DNA from: Croceitalea rosinachiae
GTDB taxonomy: Bacteria > Bacteroidota > Bacteroidia > Flavobacteriales > Flavobacteriaceae
DNA: 64,000 nucleotides
Assembly (NCBI RefSeq): GCF_031846445.1
Contig: NZ_JAVRHR010000002.1
Coordinates: 1 to 64,000 of the forward strand
Reading direction: 5' to 3'
Part shown: piece by piece, positions 25,721-34,632 of the stretch
Layout: every line of letters starts with the position of its first letter
How positions within the stretch are numbered: position 1 is the first letter of the stretch
Made by a program: the position numbers and the translations under genes
Notes under the pieces: model-generated
Databases searched by the model: none
What the model was told of the DNA's origin: nothing
What the model saw: the letters and a program-made list of their open reading frames with translations, nothing else

Positions 25721-26728
25721 ATGTACAATTCTAAAATAACTGGACTTGGCTATTACGTTCCTGACAATGTTGTGAGCAACGATGACCTTTCAAAGTTGAT
25801 GGATACCAATGATGAATGGATTCAGGAGCGAACAGGAATCAAAGAGAGAAGGCATGTCAATTCTGAGGCAGATACGACAACTTCTATGGGTGTTGAAGCT
25901 GCTAAGGTTGCGATTGAACGTGCAGGTATAGATAAAGATGAGATAGATTTTATTGTTTTTGCTACCCTAAGTCCTGATTATTATTTTCCTGGTCCTGGCG
26001 TTCTAGTACAGCGTGACCTTGGTATTAAAACAGTGGGTGCCTTAGATGTTAGAAACCAATGCTCAGGTTTTGTATACGGTATTTCAGTGGCTGACCAGTA
26101 CATTAAAAGTGGTATGTACAAAAATGTTCTTGTTATAGGCTCAGAAGTGCATTCAAGAGGATTGGATATGACCACAAGGGGCAGAGGTGTTTCGGTTATT
26201 TTTGGAGATGGAGCTGGTGCCGCTGTAGTAAGCAGAGAAGAAGATGCTTCAAAAGGTATTTTATCTACGCATCTTCATTCCGAAGGGCAGCACGCTGAAG
26301 AATTATCACTCATAGCACCAGGTATGGGAAAACGTTGGGTTACGGATATAATCAATGATAATAACCCTGATGATGAATCCTATTTTCCATATATGAATGG
26401 GCAGTTTGTATTTAAGAATGCCGTTGTGCGATTTAGTGAAGTAATTGTTGAAGGGCTCCAAAAAAATGGATTGGAAGCTACTGATATTGATATGTTGGTT
26501 CCACATCAAGCCAATCTTCGAATTTCTCAGTTTGTGCAAAGAAAATTTGGACTTTCTGATGATCAAGTCTTTAATAATATTATGAAGTATGGCAATACTA
26601 CGGCTGCTTCAATCCCTATTGCATTGACTGAGGCTTGGGAAGCTGGTAGAGTAAAAGAAGGAGATTTGGTGGTATTAGCCGCTTTTGGAAGCGGTTTTAC
26701 ATGGGGAAGTGTAATTATTAGGTGGTAG
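25721..26728 (+). CDS. 3-oxoacyl-ACP synthase III family protein (FabH-like)
   Basis: 335 residues. The catalytic triad is in place: C114 (RNQCSGFVYG), H262 (VPHQANLRI) and N292 (YGNTTAASIP). Start is at the ATG following a short AT-rich leader. KAS III enzymes condense acetyl-CoA with malonyl-ACP to start fatty-acid synthesis. A role in a dedicated pathway remains possible because Flavobacteriia often encode several KAS III copies and this one is not beside other fab genes. A PNPOx-fold gene follows at 9 bp. Confidence 0.9.
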   Translation: MYNSKITGLGYYVPDNVVSNDDLSKLMDTNDEWIQERTGIKERRHVNSEADTTTSMGVEAAKVAIERAGIDKDEIDFIVFATLSPDYYFPGPGVLVQRDLGIKTVGALDVRNQCSGFVYGISVADQYIKSGMYKNVLVIGSEVHSRGLDMTTRGRGVSVIFGDGAGAAVVSREEDASKGILSTHLHSEGQHAEELSLIAPGMGKRWVTDIINDNNPDDESYFPYMNGQFVFKNAVVRFSEVIVEGLQKNGLEATDIDMLVPHQANLRISQFVQRKFGLSDDQVFNNIMKYGNTTAASIPIALTEAWEAGRVKEGDLVVLAAFGSGFTWGSVIIRW

Positions 26729-26737
26729 AAAAATTTC

Positions 26738-27292
26738 ATGGGCAAACAATTAAAAAAACTAACCCCTAAACTTGTTGATTTTATTGAAAATCAGTCTATG
26801 TTTTTTGTGGGCACCTCTATGAAAGAGGGAAAAATAAATATTTCTCCTAAAGGATTGGATTCCCTTCGCGTACTTGATGAAAATCGAGTAATCTGGCTTA
26901 ATTTGACAGGTAGTGGAAACGAAACCGCAGCTCATTTATTGAATGATAATAGAATGACCATAATGTTCTGTGCCTTTGACGGGCCTCCAATAATTTTAAG
27001 ATTATATGGCGTCGCACAGATATATCATGAATATGACCCATTTTGGGATAAGCACATTTCACTTTTCCCAGAAATACCAGGAAAGAGGCAGTTAATAGAT
27101 ATGAAGATAGAGTTGATCCAGACGTCATGTGGCATGGGAGTTCCCTTGATGGATTATAAAGAGCAACGTCAAGGACTGATTAATTGGGCGGAAGACCAGG
27201 GTGATGATGGAATTAAAACATACTGGGGAAAGAAAAACACCAAAAGCCTTGATGGGTATTCCACTGGAATTTTAAATAAAAACAAACCCTGA
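26738..27292 (+). CDS. Pyridoxamine 5'-phosphate oxidase fold protein
   Basis: 184 residues. The split-barrel flavin-binding pattern is visible: FFVGTSMKEGKINISPKGLDSLRVL, then NLTGSGNETAAHLLNDNRMTIMF and a short segment LRLYGVAQIY. Such proteins bind FMN or F420 and reduce or bind diverse small molecules; the substrate is unknown. It follows fabH in the same orientation after 9 bp. Its stop codon (27290-27292) lies inside the first hairpin of the duplicated intergenic element. Confidence 0.85.
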   Translation: MGKQLKKLTPKLVDFIENQSMFFVGTSMKEGKINISPKGLDSLRVLDENRVIWLNLTGSGNETAAHLLNDNRMTIMFCAFDGPPIILRLYGVAQIYHEYDPFWDKHISLFPEIPGKRQLIDMKIELIQTSCGMGVPLMDYKEQRQGLINWAEDQGDDGIKTYWGKKNTKSLDGYSTGILNKNKP

Positions 27293-27310
27293 CAATGATG
27301 CCAGGGTTTT
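27284..27310. terminator. Terminator-like hairpin, intergenic element copy A
   Basis: AAACCCTG (27284-27291) pairs with CAGGGTTT (27302-27309). It overlaps the PNPOx stop codon and is followed by TTTTATTG on the plus strand; the minus strand reads out into TTTGTTTTTATTT, so either direction is possible. Confidence 0.6.
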
Positions 27311-27466
27311 ATTGACCTCTTGAAAAGAACTAACCAACCATTTACTATTCAAGCTAGGTCAATATTTTAAGGATGCTTTAACCCTTTTATTAAGAGACGT
27401 CTTTTTCGGTATTATGTTACCGTTTTTTCAAAATATTAGAATAATAATTGTTGCGATAAAAAAAGT
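27311..27466. ncRNA. Structured non-coding element, copy A
   Basis: TTGACCT at 27312-27318 pairs with AGGTCAA at 27355-27361 and CTTGAA (27318-27323) pairs with TTCAAG (27347-27352), enclosing a loop with ACTAACCAACCATTTACTA. Further on, CGGTA and TACCG (about 27407-27422) form a hairpin followed by TTTTTT. Copy B has the same order of parts. The gap 27293-27642 holds no gene. Confidence 0.45.
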
Positions 27467-27501
27467 AAACCCTGAAAATCTTTGCAGATATCAGGGTTTT
27501 T
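27467..27501. terminator. Terminator-like hairpin, intergenic element copy B
   Basis: AAACCCTG (27467-27474) pairs with CAGGGTTT (27492-27499) across a loop that itself contains ATCT/AGAT. Followed by TTTTTC on the plus strand; the minus strand continues into TTTACTTTTTTT. Confidence 0.6.
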
Positions 27502-27620
27502 CATTGATAAGCCATACTAAACACTAACCATTAACTATAAAAATACAGTCTTATCAACGATTAATTTCTTAATTGTTTACAATAGACGTATTTTTTTCGC
27601 TATTGTTACCATTTTCCATT
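27502..27620. ncRNA. Structured non-coding element, copy B
   Basis: TTGATAAG pairs with CTTATCAA (about 27503-27558), enclosing a loop with ACTAACCATTAACTAT. Next comes CAATAG-ACGTATTTTTTTCG-CTATTG. The stem sequence differs from copy A but still pairs, and the loop motif is conserved, as in a structural RNA. The strand is not settled. Confidence 0.45.
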
Positions 27621-27642
27621 TGTTTAACACATAAATTAACAT

Positions 27643-28002
27643 ATGCAAAGCACACTCGTTTTTGGAGCTTCTTTAAAACCGAACCGATACAGTAATTTGG
27701 CGATAAAACGTCTTTTAGAGAATAACGTAAATACAGTTGCCTTTGGATTAAAAACTGGCTTGGTTGATGAAGTGCAAATTAAAACCAATTTAAGTGAACT
27801 ACCAAAAATTCACACTGTAACGTTATATTTAAACCCTGAACGGCAAAAGCAATACTATGATAGCATCATAGTACTTAAACCAAGAAGAGTTATTTTTAAT
27901 CCCGGAACTGAAAACCCAGAGTTTTATAAATTACTTGAAAAACACAATATTCAAGTTGAGGTATCATGTACTTTAGTCTTGTTGGCAACGGGGCAATATT
28001 GA
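27643..28002 (+). CDS. CoA-binding domain protein
   Basis: 119 residues, the size of stand-alone CoA-binding (YccU-like) proteins. The Rossmann-like start is TLVFGASLKPNRYSNLAIKRLLENN, with the SNLA and NPGTENPEFYKLLEKH motifs of the family. These proteins bind CoA-type nucleotides and have no known reaction. It stands alone between the intergenic element and mazG. Confidence 0.88.
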   Translation: MQSTLVFGASLKPNRYSNLAIKRLLENNVNTVAFGLKTGLVDEVQIKTNLSELPKIHTVTLYLNPERQKQYYDSIIVLKPRRVIFNPGTENPEFYKLLEKHNIQVEVSCTLVLLATGQY

Positions 28003-28075
28003 CTTTTTCAATTGTAAATTTTGAATAGTTAATAAATGATTGTTTTTCTTTTTGTCAAGTGAGATTATGATTGCT

Positions 28076-28102
28076 ATTGAGTTTGTAGTTTTGATACTCA
28101 AT
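28076..28102 (+). promoter_or_regulatory. mazG -7 element inside a 7-bp inverted repeat
   Basis: ATTGAGT (28076-28082) and ACTCAAT (28096-28102) flank TAGTTTTG (28086-28093), a perfect -7 element. A regulator bound to the repeat would block the promoter. Confidence 0.4.
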
Positions 28103-28110
28103 CACATTAG

Positions 28111-28893
28111 ATGAATACCAGAACAAAACAGCTAGAAGCCTTTGATAGATTGTTAACCATTATGCACGAACTGAGGCAGCAGTGCCCATGGGATAAAAAG
28201 CAGACTATGCAATCGCTTAGGCACTTGACTATTGAAGAAACCTACGAATTAGGTGATGCTGTTTTAGATAATAATTTAGAAGAAGTAAAGAATGAATTAG
28301 GTGATTTGCTTTTACATATAGTTTTCTATTCAAAAATAGGTTCAGAAACGCAAGATTTTGACATTGCTGATGTTGCAAATACAATCTGTGAAAAGTTGAT
28401 AAACAGACATCCTCATATTTACGGCAATGTGAAGGTTAAGAATGAAGAAGAGGTAAAACGGAATTGGGAGAACATAAAACTTAAAGAGGGCAAAAAAAGT
28501 GTTCTTGAAGGTGTCCCAAGAAGTTTGCCAGCTTTGGTAAAGGCCAATCGAATCCAAGAGAAAGTGTCTGGTGTTGGTTTTGATTGGGAAAGACCAGAAC
28601 AGGTCTTTGAAAAATTAAAAGAAGAGTTGGCCGAATTTCAAGAAGAGGTTAAGCTTGAAAATAAGGTAAATATGGAAGCTGAGTTTGGAGATGTCCTTTT
28701 TTCAATGGTAAATTATGCTCGTTTTTTGGATATTAATCCTGAAAATGCCTTAGAAAGGACAAATAAAAAATTCATTGGTCGCTTCCAGTTTTTAGAACAT
28801 AAGGCGAAGGAATTAGGTAAATCATTAAAGGATATGACTCTTGCTGAAATGAATGTCTTTTGGGAGCAGGCTAAATTAGCAGACAATAAATAA
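28111..28893 (+). CDS. mazG: Nucleoside triphosphate pyrophosphohydrolase MazG
   Basis: 260 residues, the two-domain form. The first domain shows CPWDKKQTMQSLRHLTIEETYELGDAVLD and NELGDLLLHIVFYS; the second shows EELAEFQEEVKLE and EFGDVLFSMVNYARF. The EExxE...ExxD motifs bind the metal ions for hydrolysis of NTPs to NMPs and pyrophosphate, which clears aberrant nucleotides and affects ppGpp in other bacteria. It is followed by a MATE exporter after 2 bp. Confidence 0.95.
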   Translation: MNTRTKQLEAFDRLLTIMHELRQQCPWDKKQTMQSLRHLTIEETYELGDAVLDNNLEEVKNELGDLLLHIVFYSKIGSETQDFDIADVANTICEKLINRHPHIYGNVKVKNEEEVKRNWENIKLKEGKKSVLEGVPRSLPALVKANRIQEKVSGVGFDWERPEQVFEKLKEELAEFQEEVKLENKVNMEAEFGDVLFSMVNYARFLDINPENALERTNKKFIGRFQFLEHKAKELGKSLKDMTLAEMNVFWEQAKLADNK

Positions 28894-28895
28894 CA

Positions 28896-30305
28896 ATGTC
28901 AATATTCAACTTGAAGCGATATACCAAAGAATTTGCTTACAACTTAAAATTGTCATACCCAGTTATCCTTGGAATGCTAGGCCATACGTTTGTAGCATTT
29001 GCGGACAACATAATGGTCGGGCAGTTGGGGACAGCTGAATTAGCAGCAGTTTCTTTGGGCAACAGCTTTGTTTTTATAGCAATGTCATTGGGTATTGGTT
29101 TTTCAACGGCAATAACTCCTTTAGTTGCCGAGGCTGATGGCGCTGGTAATAAAGCAGATGGAAAGAGTGCTTTAAAGCATGGTTTAGTGCTTTGCACCAT
29201 CTTGGGTCTTTCGCTTTTCGGAATCATTTTGCTCTGCAAACCACTAATGCATATGATGCAACAGCCGCCAGAAGTGGTAGAGCTTGCAATTCCGTATTTA
29301 GAATTGGTTGCATTTTCACTGGTGCCTTTGATCATATTTCAAGCATTTAAACAATTTTCAGAAGGGCTTTCACAGACAAAATACCCTATGTATGCAACCA
29401 TAATTGCTAATGTGGTGAATATTGTCTTAAACTATTTTTTAATATTTGGTTCTTTTGGATTCCCTAAATTGGGTATAGTTGGTGCGGCAATTGGTACTTT
29501 GGTTTCGAGAATTATAATGGTGTTCTATATTTGGTTTTTATTAAAGCAGAAAAAGAAGTTTCAAGATTATGTCACCGGTTTTAATTTCAAGAAGATTGAA
29601 AAGAAGGTAATGCAAAAAATCATCAATTTAGGTTTTCCCTCCGCATTACAAATGTTTTTTGAAGTTGCCATATTTACTGCTGCCATTTGGTTGAGTGGTG
29701 TGCTGGGTAAAAATGCTCAGGCAGCTAATCAAATAGCATTGAATTTAAGCAGTATGACTTTTATGGTAGGTATGGGGCTTAGTGTAGCAGCAATGGTTCG
29801 TGTAGGAAACCAAAAAGGACTCCAGAATTTTACTGAACTAAGGCGGATAGCGCAATCCATTGTCTTTCTTACTTTTTTATTAGAGGTTGTTTTTGCTGCC
29901 CTATTTTTAGTGGGTAGGGAATGGTTACCTACAATCTATCTTGATGTTGATGATGTTGCGAACCAAATTGATAATGCTGAAGTAATTGTTTTGGCAGCAA
30001 AATTATTATTGATGGCAGCGATATTTCAAATTTCTGACGGAATTCAGGTAGTGGTTTTGGGTGCACTTCGAGGACTTCAAGATGTTAAAATTCCAACTTT
30101 GATTACATTTATTGCCTATTGGTTGATTGGCTTTCCTGTGAGTTACTATTTAGGACTTTATACTGAATATAAAAGTACAGGAATTTGGATTGGATTGCTT
30201 TTAGGATTGAGCGCGTCAGCCGTAATGTTGTATATTCGATTTAATTATTTAACCAATCGTCTGATTTTAAAATCAACTACTTCAAAGGCTAAAAAAAAGA
30301 AATAA
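28896..30305 (+). CDS. MATE family multidrug/sodium efflux transporter
   Basis: 469 residues with about 12 transmembrane helices and a poly-lysine end. MATE signatures include YPVILGMLGHTFVAFADNIM and VNIVLNYFLIFG near helix 5-6, and the second half repeats the pattern (GFPSALQMFFEV). It exports cationic compounds in exchange for sodium or protons. It is co-transcribed with mazG, 2 bp away, and followed by a small acidic gene at 7 bp. Substrates cannot be deduced. Confidence 0.93.
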   Translation: MSIFNLKRYTKEFAYNLKLSYPVILGMLGHTFVAFADNIMVGQLGTAELAAVSLGNSFVFIAMSLGIGFSTAITPLVAEADGAGNKADGKSALKHGLVLCTILGLSLFGIILLCKPLMHMMQQPPEVVELAIPYLELVAFSLVPLIIFQAFKQFSEGLSQTKYPMYATIIANVVNIVLNYFLIFGSFGFPKLGIVGAAIGTLVSRIIMVFYIWFLLKQKKKFQDYVTGFNFKKIEKKVMQKIINLGFPSALQMFFEVAIFTAAIWLSGVLGKNAQAANQIALNLSSMTFMVGMGLSVAAMVRVGNQKGLQNFTELRRIAQSIVFLTFLLEVVFAALFLVGREWLPTIYLDVDDVANQIDNAEVIVLAAKLLLMAAIFQISDGIQVVVLGALRGLQDVKIPTLITFIAYWLIGFPVSYYLGLYTEYKSTGIWIGLLLGLSASAVMLYIRFNYLTNRLILKSTTSKAKKKK

Positions 30306-30312
30306 AACACGA

Positions 30313-30540
30313 ATGGAATTACCCAAATTTTTGCTTGGCGATAATACAGATTACCCGAACGGAATTTTTATTGTACATACTGCGTTTCCGAGGTTTGTTA
30401 TTAACTTGGAAGATGATGAATTAGAATGGTTAGAGGAATTTGATAAGGAAGATGAGTCGGAACTTGAGGCAGAAATGGAGAATATGATTAAAGCTGCCAC
30501 AGCTTTTTATGACCGAGAAGTTTCTAGATATGAAGATTAA
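30313..30540 (+). CDS. Small acidic conserved hypothetical protein
   Basis: 75 residues, strongly acidic in the second half (DDELEWLEEFDKEDESELEAEMENMI). It starts ELPKFLLGDNTDYPNGIFIVHTAFPRF and has no signal peptide, cysteine or metal motif. This is a widespread short protein in flavobacterial genomes, to my knowledge without a known role. It lies between MATE and PAP2 with gaps of only 7 and 3 bp, so it is probably one operon with them. Confidence 0.75.
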   Translation: MELPKFLLGDNTDYPNGIFIVHTAFPRFVINLEDDELEWLEEFDKEDESELEAEMENMIKAATAFYDREVSRYED

Positions 30541-30543
30541 TTC

Positions 30544-31119
30544 ATGTTAGAAGAGTTTATACAATTAGACAAAGAAGTTTTTCTGTTTCTCAATGGTCTA
30601 GGAACAGAAACTTGGGATGGTTTCTGGATGTACCTTTCAGAAAAAATCAGCTTAATTACCATTCCATTATATGTTTTTTTACTGTTTCTATCTTATAAAT
30701 CATTTGGGTTAAAAAAAACAGGAATTTTATTGGTTTCCATAGCTTTAATGATTACCTGTACTGACCAACTAGCTAATTTTTTCAAGTATGGTGTGGGTCG
30801 ATTCCGTCCTTGTCATGATGAGGAGATACGCAGTTTGATGCGATTGGTCAAGAGCTATTGTGGTGGTAAATACGGTTATTTTTCTGCACATGCTGCCAGT
30901 TCTTTTGCACTTGCCAGTTTTTTTACAATTCTTTTTAAAACCAGTTTTAAGTTTTTGATACCTTTTCTTTTAATCTGGGCATTATTGGTCAGTTATAGCC
31001 GTATTTATATTGGAGTCCATTTTCCATTAGATGTGTTGACCGGGCTTGCAATGGGTTTTCTTTTAGGTTGGATCTTTGCCAAGTTATATATATTTGCAAC
31101 ATTTAAATTTAAGGCATGA
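30544..31119 (+). CDS. PAP2 family phosphatase, lipid phosphatase-like
   Basis: 191 residues with about five membrane helices. The three motifs are present: KYGVGRFRP (K81, R88, P89), SAHA (S114, H116; a variation of PSGH) and SRIYIGVHFPLD (S152, R153, H159, D163). PAP2 enzymes remove phosphate from lipid phosphates such as undecaprenyl diphosphate. Its stop overlaps the next start by 4 bp (ATGA), so it is coupled to the glycosyltransferase and may recycle the lipid carrier. Confidence 0.92.
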   Translation: MLEEFIQLDKEVFLFLNGLGTETWDGFWMYLSEKISLITIPLYVFLLFLSYKSFGLKKTGILLVSIALMITCTDQLANFFKYGVGRFRPCHDEEIRSLMRLVKSYCGGKYGYFSAHAASSFALASFFTILFKTSFKFLIPFLLIWALLVSYSRIYIGVHFPLDVLTGLAMGFLLGWIFAKLYIFATFKFKA

Positions 31120-32774
31120 TTTCATCGGTCAGGTATTGGTTTTTAATTGCTTTGATTGTTCTGGTCTATATCGCTGGAATGTTTGCAACTCTTTTTGAGA
31201 ATGATTCTGCCCAGTTTGCTGTTATGGCAATGCGCATGGTACAAGAAAATGATTTCATCAATCTTTTTAAAGGTCCTAATGAGTATTTAGATAAGCCACA
31301 TATGCATTATTGGCTTGCGGCAATCTTCTTTAAAATTTTTGGAATTTATGATTGGACGTATCGTATTCCTGGGCTATTAGCCACCCTTTTAGGGGCTTAT
31401 AGTTGTTTCGGATTAGGAAAATTATTGTACAATCATGATATTGGAAAGTTTGCTGCTCTAATTTTTATGACCTGTCAGACCATAGTACTCTCGGTTATTG
31501 ATGTCCGTACTGATGCGGTGTTGACCGGATTCACCATTTTTGCCGTATGGCAATTGGTCACTTATATTGAGAAAAATAGCTTAAAGAACATCCTTCTAGG
31601 GGCATTTGGTGCAGGAATGGCATTTTCTACCAAAGGTCAAATAGCACTATTGGTCATAGGTATTTGTATTTTTTGCCACATAACTTATACCCGCAAATGG
31701 AAACAATTTTTAAGCTGGAAAGTTTTGGTGGCACTTTTGGTTTTTTTAGTAACAATCTCCCCAATGCTATATGCTTATTACCTTCAATTTGATTTACATC
31801 CTGAAAAAATTATTCGTGGTAGAAACAATCGTAGCGGAATCTTTTTTATTTTTTGGGAACAGAGTTTTGAACGCCTAAGTGGTGATGGCATGGGAAAGAA
31901 TAGTAGTGATTACTTTTTCTTCTTTCATACCTTTTTATGGGTTTTCTTACCATGGACTGTGTTAGCATTAATAGCTTACTGGTGGCGTATAAAGACATTT
32001 ATAAAATTAAGGTTTACATATAATTCAAACTATGAATTTTTGACCTTGGGAGGCATTACTTTTATATTTTTTATTATCAGTTTTGCGCAGTTTAAGCTTC
32101 CTCATTATATGAATATCATGATGCCGCTCTATGCAATTTTAACAGCCTCATATTTGCATAGCTTGAATCGCTTTACGAAAGATAAAGCCATAAAATTTCT
32201 TTTAGGGGTGCAGTATTTTATTTTAGCATTGGTGTTTATTTTTTCTGTTCTAATCTGTTTCTATGTTTTTAAGTTTCAGAATTGGTATAGTTACGCAATT
32301 TTGATAACCGTTCTCGCGGCAATTACGTATTTCTGCCTTAAAAGAGAAGCGTATTACATGCGCATTATCACCTTGTCCGTTTGTAGTTCTCTTTTGTTAA
32401 ACGGAGTATTGAACATGCAATTCTATCCATCGCTATTAAAATATCAAGGCGGTTCTAGCATGGCTCAAAAAGTAAAAGAAAATGATATCGATGTAACTGC
32501 TATTTATAAGTTTTCAGAGAGTCATAGTTGGGCATTAGATTTTTATAACAAACAGCCAGTTAAAATAGCTTCACTTTCCGAATTGAATGATAAAAAAGAC
32601 ATTTGGGTTTACTCCGATGACAATGGACTTAAAGAAATGATAGCATCAGGTTTAGACTGGGACAAGCAGCTTACTGTTGACCAATTTCGAATTACTCGTC
32701 TACAACTAAAATTTTTAAAACCTGCTACTAGAGCCAAAAAATTGAATAAAATGCATTTGGTGCATCTCTATTAA
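31116..32774 (+). CDS. GT39-type (ArnT-like) integral membrane glycosyltransferase
   Basis: 552 residues with about 11 membrane helices and a C-terminal soluble part (about 450-552). The first periplasmic loop, which contains the catalytic acid in ArnT-like enzymes, reads FENDSAQFAVMAMRMV, a variant of the common ETDEARYA. The family transfers a sugar from undecaprenyl-phosphate-sugar to an acceptor at the periplasmic side. Neighbouring PAP2, flippase-like and GT2 genes are consistent with such a pathway. The acceptor (lipid A, protein or glycan) is unknown. Confidence 0.85.
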   Translation: MISSVRYWFLIALIVLVYIAGMFATLFENDSAQFAVMAMRMVQENDFINLFKGPNEYLDKPHMHYWLAAIFFKIFGIYDWTYRIPGLLATLLGAYSCFGLGKLLYNHDIGKFAALIFMTCQTIVLSVIDVRTDAVLTGFTIFAVWQLVTYIEKNSLKNILLGAFGAGMAFSTKGQIALLVIGICIFCHITYTRKWKQFLSWKVLVALLVFLVTISPMLYAYYLQFDLHPEKIIRGRNNRSGIFFIFWEQSFERLSGDGMGKNSSDYFFFFHTFLWVFLPWTVLALIAYWWRIKTFIKLRFTYNSNYEFLTLGGITFIFFIISFAQFKLPHYMNIMMPLYAILTASYLHSLNRFTKDKAIKFLLGVQYFILALVFIFSVLICFYVFKFQNWYSYAILITVLAAITYFCLKREAYYMRIITLSVCSSLLLNGVLNMQFYPSLLKYQGGSSMAQKVKENDIDVTAIYKFSESHSWALDFYNKQPVKIASLSELNDKKDIWVYSDDNGLKEMIASGLDWDKQLTVDQFRITRLQLKFLKPATRAKKLNKMHLVHLY

Positions 32775-33646
32775 TTAGGCAAAAGCTTTAATTCAGGTTT
32801 TCTAAAATGGTAAATAATACCAAATAACGATACTAGTGCAGTAATTAAAAAGAAAATCATGCTAATTGCTATTGATGTATCGGAGTTCAATGCCAACCAC
32901 TTAGAACCATATAAAAAAGTTACCTCACGGCTTCCGATACCGCCAATGGTAAGGGGAACAACAGAGACTATAGAGGAAACCAAAAACACGAATAGGTAAG
33001 CAATTTCATTTAAGGTGATGGAGAGTGACTTTAAAATACATACAACGGCCAATAGCTGCGTCGCTTGTATGAATGCCGAATAACCAAATGCTCCCCAAAA
33101 TGCCGATAGGGCAAAATCAAAAAATCTTTTATTCAAAAACCAAAATACAAATACACTAATGGGAATTGCTACCAAAAAAAATAAAGCATATTTCTCAATA
33201 ATTTGATTTTGTAATAGTATTGCTAAAATACAAGCATAGATGAAAATCAATAGCATTCCGCTTAATCGGTCAAGTAATAAGACTGAGATTACTTTTTTAG
33301 TACCCGATTGATACTTTTTTTGAATCACATAGCCCTTATAGGCATCTCCTCCAATACCGCCAGGTAAAAAGAGGTTGTAGAACATCCCTAACAGATACAA
33401 TTTTAAATTACTGGGCTGTGTCAATTTCACGCCAATGGTATGAAAGTAAAGATTGAGTCGAAAAGAGTTCAAAATTTTCGAAAACACAAAGAGCACTACT
33501 GCAGGTAAAAGATACCCAGGTTTTGCCTGTTTTAGTGCCTTAAGAACATTTTCAAAGTTTATTTTGGTAAAAATGAAGTAAATGAGAAGCGCACTAACGA
33601 CAATCTTTAAAGTAGTGGTTAAAAGTTTACGCTGCTTTTCCGTCAC
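32771..33646 (-). CDS. Flippase-like domain membrane protein (UPF0104/AglD-like)
   Basis: 291 residues with about seven to eight helices. The family pattern includes LRLNLYFHTIGV, LLGMFYNLFLPGGIGGDAYKGYV and PLTIGGIGSREVTFLYG. Related proteins move lipid-linked sugars or lysyl lipids across the membrane, hence the flippase name, though activity is not proved for most. The start lies inside the GT2 gene (20-bp overlap) and the stop overlaps the GT39 stop by 4 bp in convergence. Confidence 0.85.
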   Translation of the reverse strand: MTEKQRKLLTTTLKIVVSALLIYFIFTKINFENVLKALKQAKPGYLLPAVVLFVFSKILNSFRLNLYFHTIGVKLTQPSNLKLYLLGMFYNLFLPGGIGGDAYKGYVIQKKYQSGTKKVISVLLLDRLSGMLLIFIYACILAILLQNQIIEKYALFFLVAIPISVFVFWFLNKRFFDFALSAFWGAFGYSAFIQATQLLAVVCILKSLSITLNEIAYLFVFLVSSIVSVVPLTIGGIGSREVTFLYGSKWLALNSDTSIAISMIFFLITALVSLFGIIYHFRKPELKLLPN

Positions 33647-34589
33647 CTATAGTGATTTTCTTGATTCTGTATGGGCGTTTTGATTGCGATTCGTAATATG
33701 TTCTGATTAAAAGTTCCATTACGATGCCGATCGTAAACAATTGAATTCCACCCAAAATAAACATCATTCCAAAAATAAGTAATGGACGTGTTCCTATATC
33801 CTCACCAAAACCAAATTTGATAATTAAGAGATACATTTCAATGAAAATTCCTAGAATAATGAGCAGTACTCCTAAAATACCAAATAAGTGAATAGGGCGC
33901 TGAAAGTATTTACGAATAAAAAGTAACAGCATCATATCTGCTACCACTTTAAAAACCCGTTCTAAACCGTACTTTGATACCCCAGCATTTCTTGCATGGT
34001 GCTTAACAGGTACTTGCTTGATTTGAGCTCCTTCTAAATGGGCCAGAAGGGTTATGAAACGGTGCATTTCACCATAAAGGTTCAATCCTTTGGCAATATC
34101 CTTGGTAAAGATTTTTAAGGCACAACCATTATCTTTTATATCTAATTTGGTTACTCTTCTAACTAAGAAATTAGCAATTTTTGAAGGTATTTTTTTGATT
34201 AGAGAATCTTTTCTTTTTTGTCTTATACCAGTTATTAAGTCGTACTCATCCGTGGTAGCAAACTCCAACATTTGTGGTATATCAGATGGGTCATTTTGCA
34301 AATCCCCATCCATCGTAATAATATAATCACCTTCTGCATAATCAATGCCAGCGGCCAATGCTAAGCTTTGTCCATAGTTTTTTTTCAATTCTATCAAATG
34401 CACTTTGTCATCATCCATGTCTTTGACTACCTTTCTTGTAGAATCGGTTGAGAAGTCATCAACATAAATGATTTGATAAGTATACCCAACAAGGCTTTCA
34501 TGAATTTTTTGGGTAAGTAAAACTACATTGTCTTGTTCATTATAGAGAGGGACAACAATTGATAAAAAAGAATCAGTTACAATATGCAT
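33627..34589 (-). CDS. GT2 family glycosyltransferase, polyprenyl-phosphate type
   Basis: 320 residues. The nucleotide-sugar site shows IVVPLYNEQDNV, VDDFSTDST and MDGDLQNDP (D94 and D96); RRVTKLDIKDNGCALKIF follows as in DPM/ArnC/GtrB-like enzymes. Two C-terminal membrane segments (about 237-257 and 268-290) place it at the membrane. It would load a sugar on undecaprenyl phosphate at the cytoplasmic face, before transfer by the neighbouring GT39. It shares an operon with the flippase-like gene. Confidence 0.9.
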   Translation of the reverse strand: MHIVTDSFLSIVVPLYNEQDNVVLLTQKIHESLVGYTYQIIYVDDFSTDSTRKVVKDMDDDKVHLIELKKNYGQSLALAAGIDYAEGDYIITMDGDLQNDPSDIPQMLEFATTDEYDLITGIRQKRKDSLIKKIPSKIANFLVRRVTKLDIKDNGCALKIFTKDIAKGLNLYGEMHRFITLLAHLEGAQIKQVPVKHHARNAGVSKYGLERVFKVVADMMLLLFIRKYFQRPIHLFGILGVLLIILGIFIEMYLLIIKFGFGEDIGTRPLLIFGMMFILGGIQLFTIGIVMELLIRTYYESQSKRPYRIKKITIGDGKAA

Positions 34590-34609
34590 CTTATGATTAT
34601 AATTCGGCG

Positions 34610-34617
34610 CAAATTTA
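34610..34617 (-). promoter_or_regulatory. -7 element of the GT2-flippase operon
   Basis: Minus strand TAAATTTG, a perfect TAnnTTTG match about 20 bp before the start at 34589. Confidence 0.4.
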
Positions 34618-34632
34618 GCGTTTTTAATCTAG

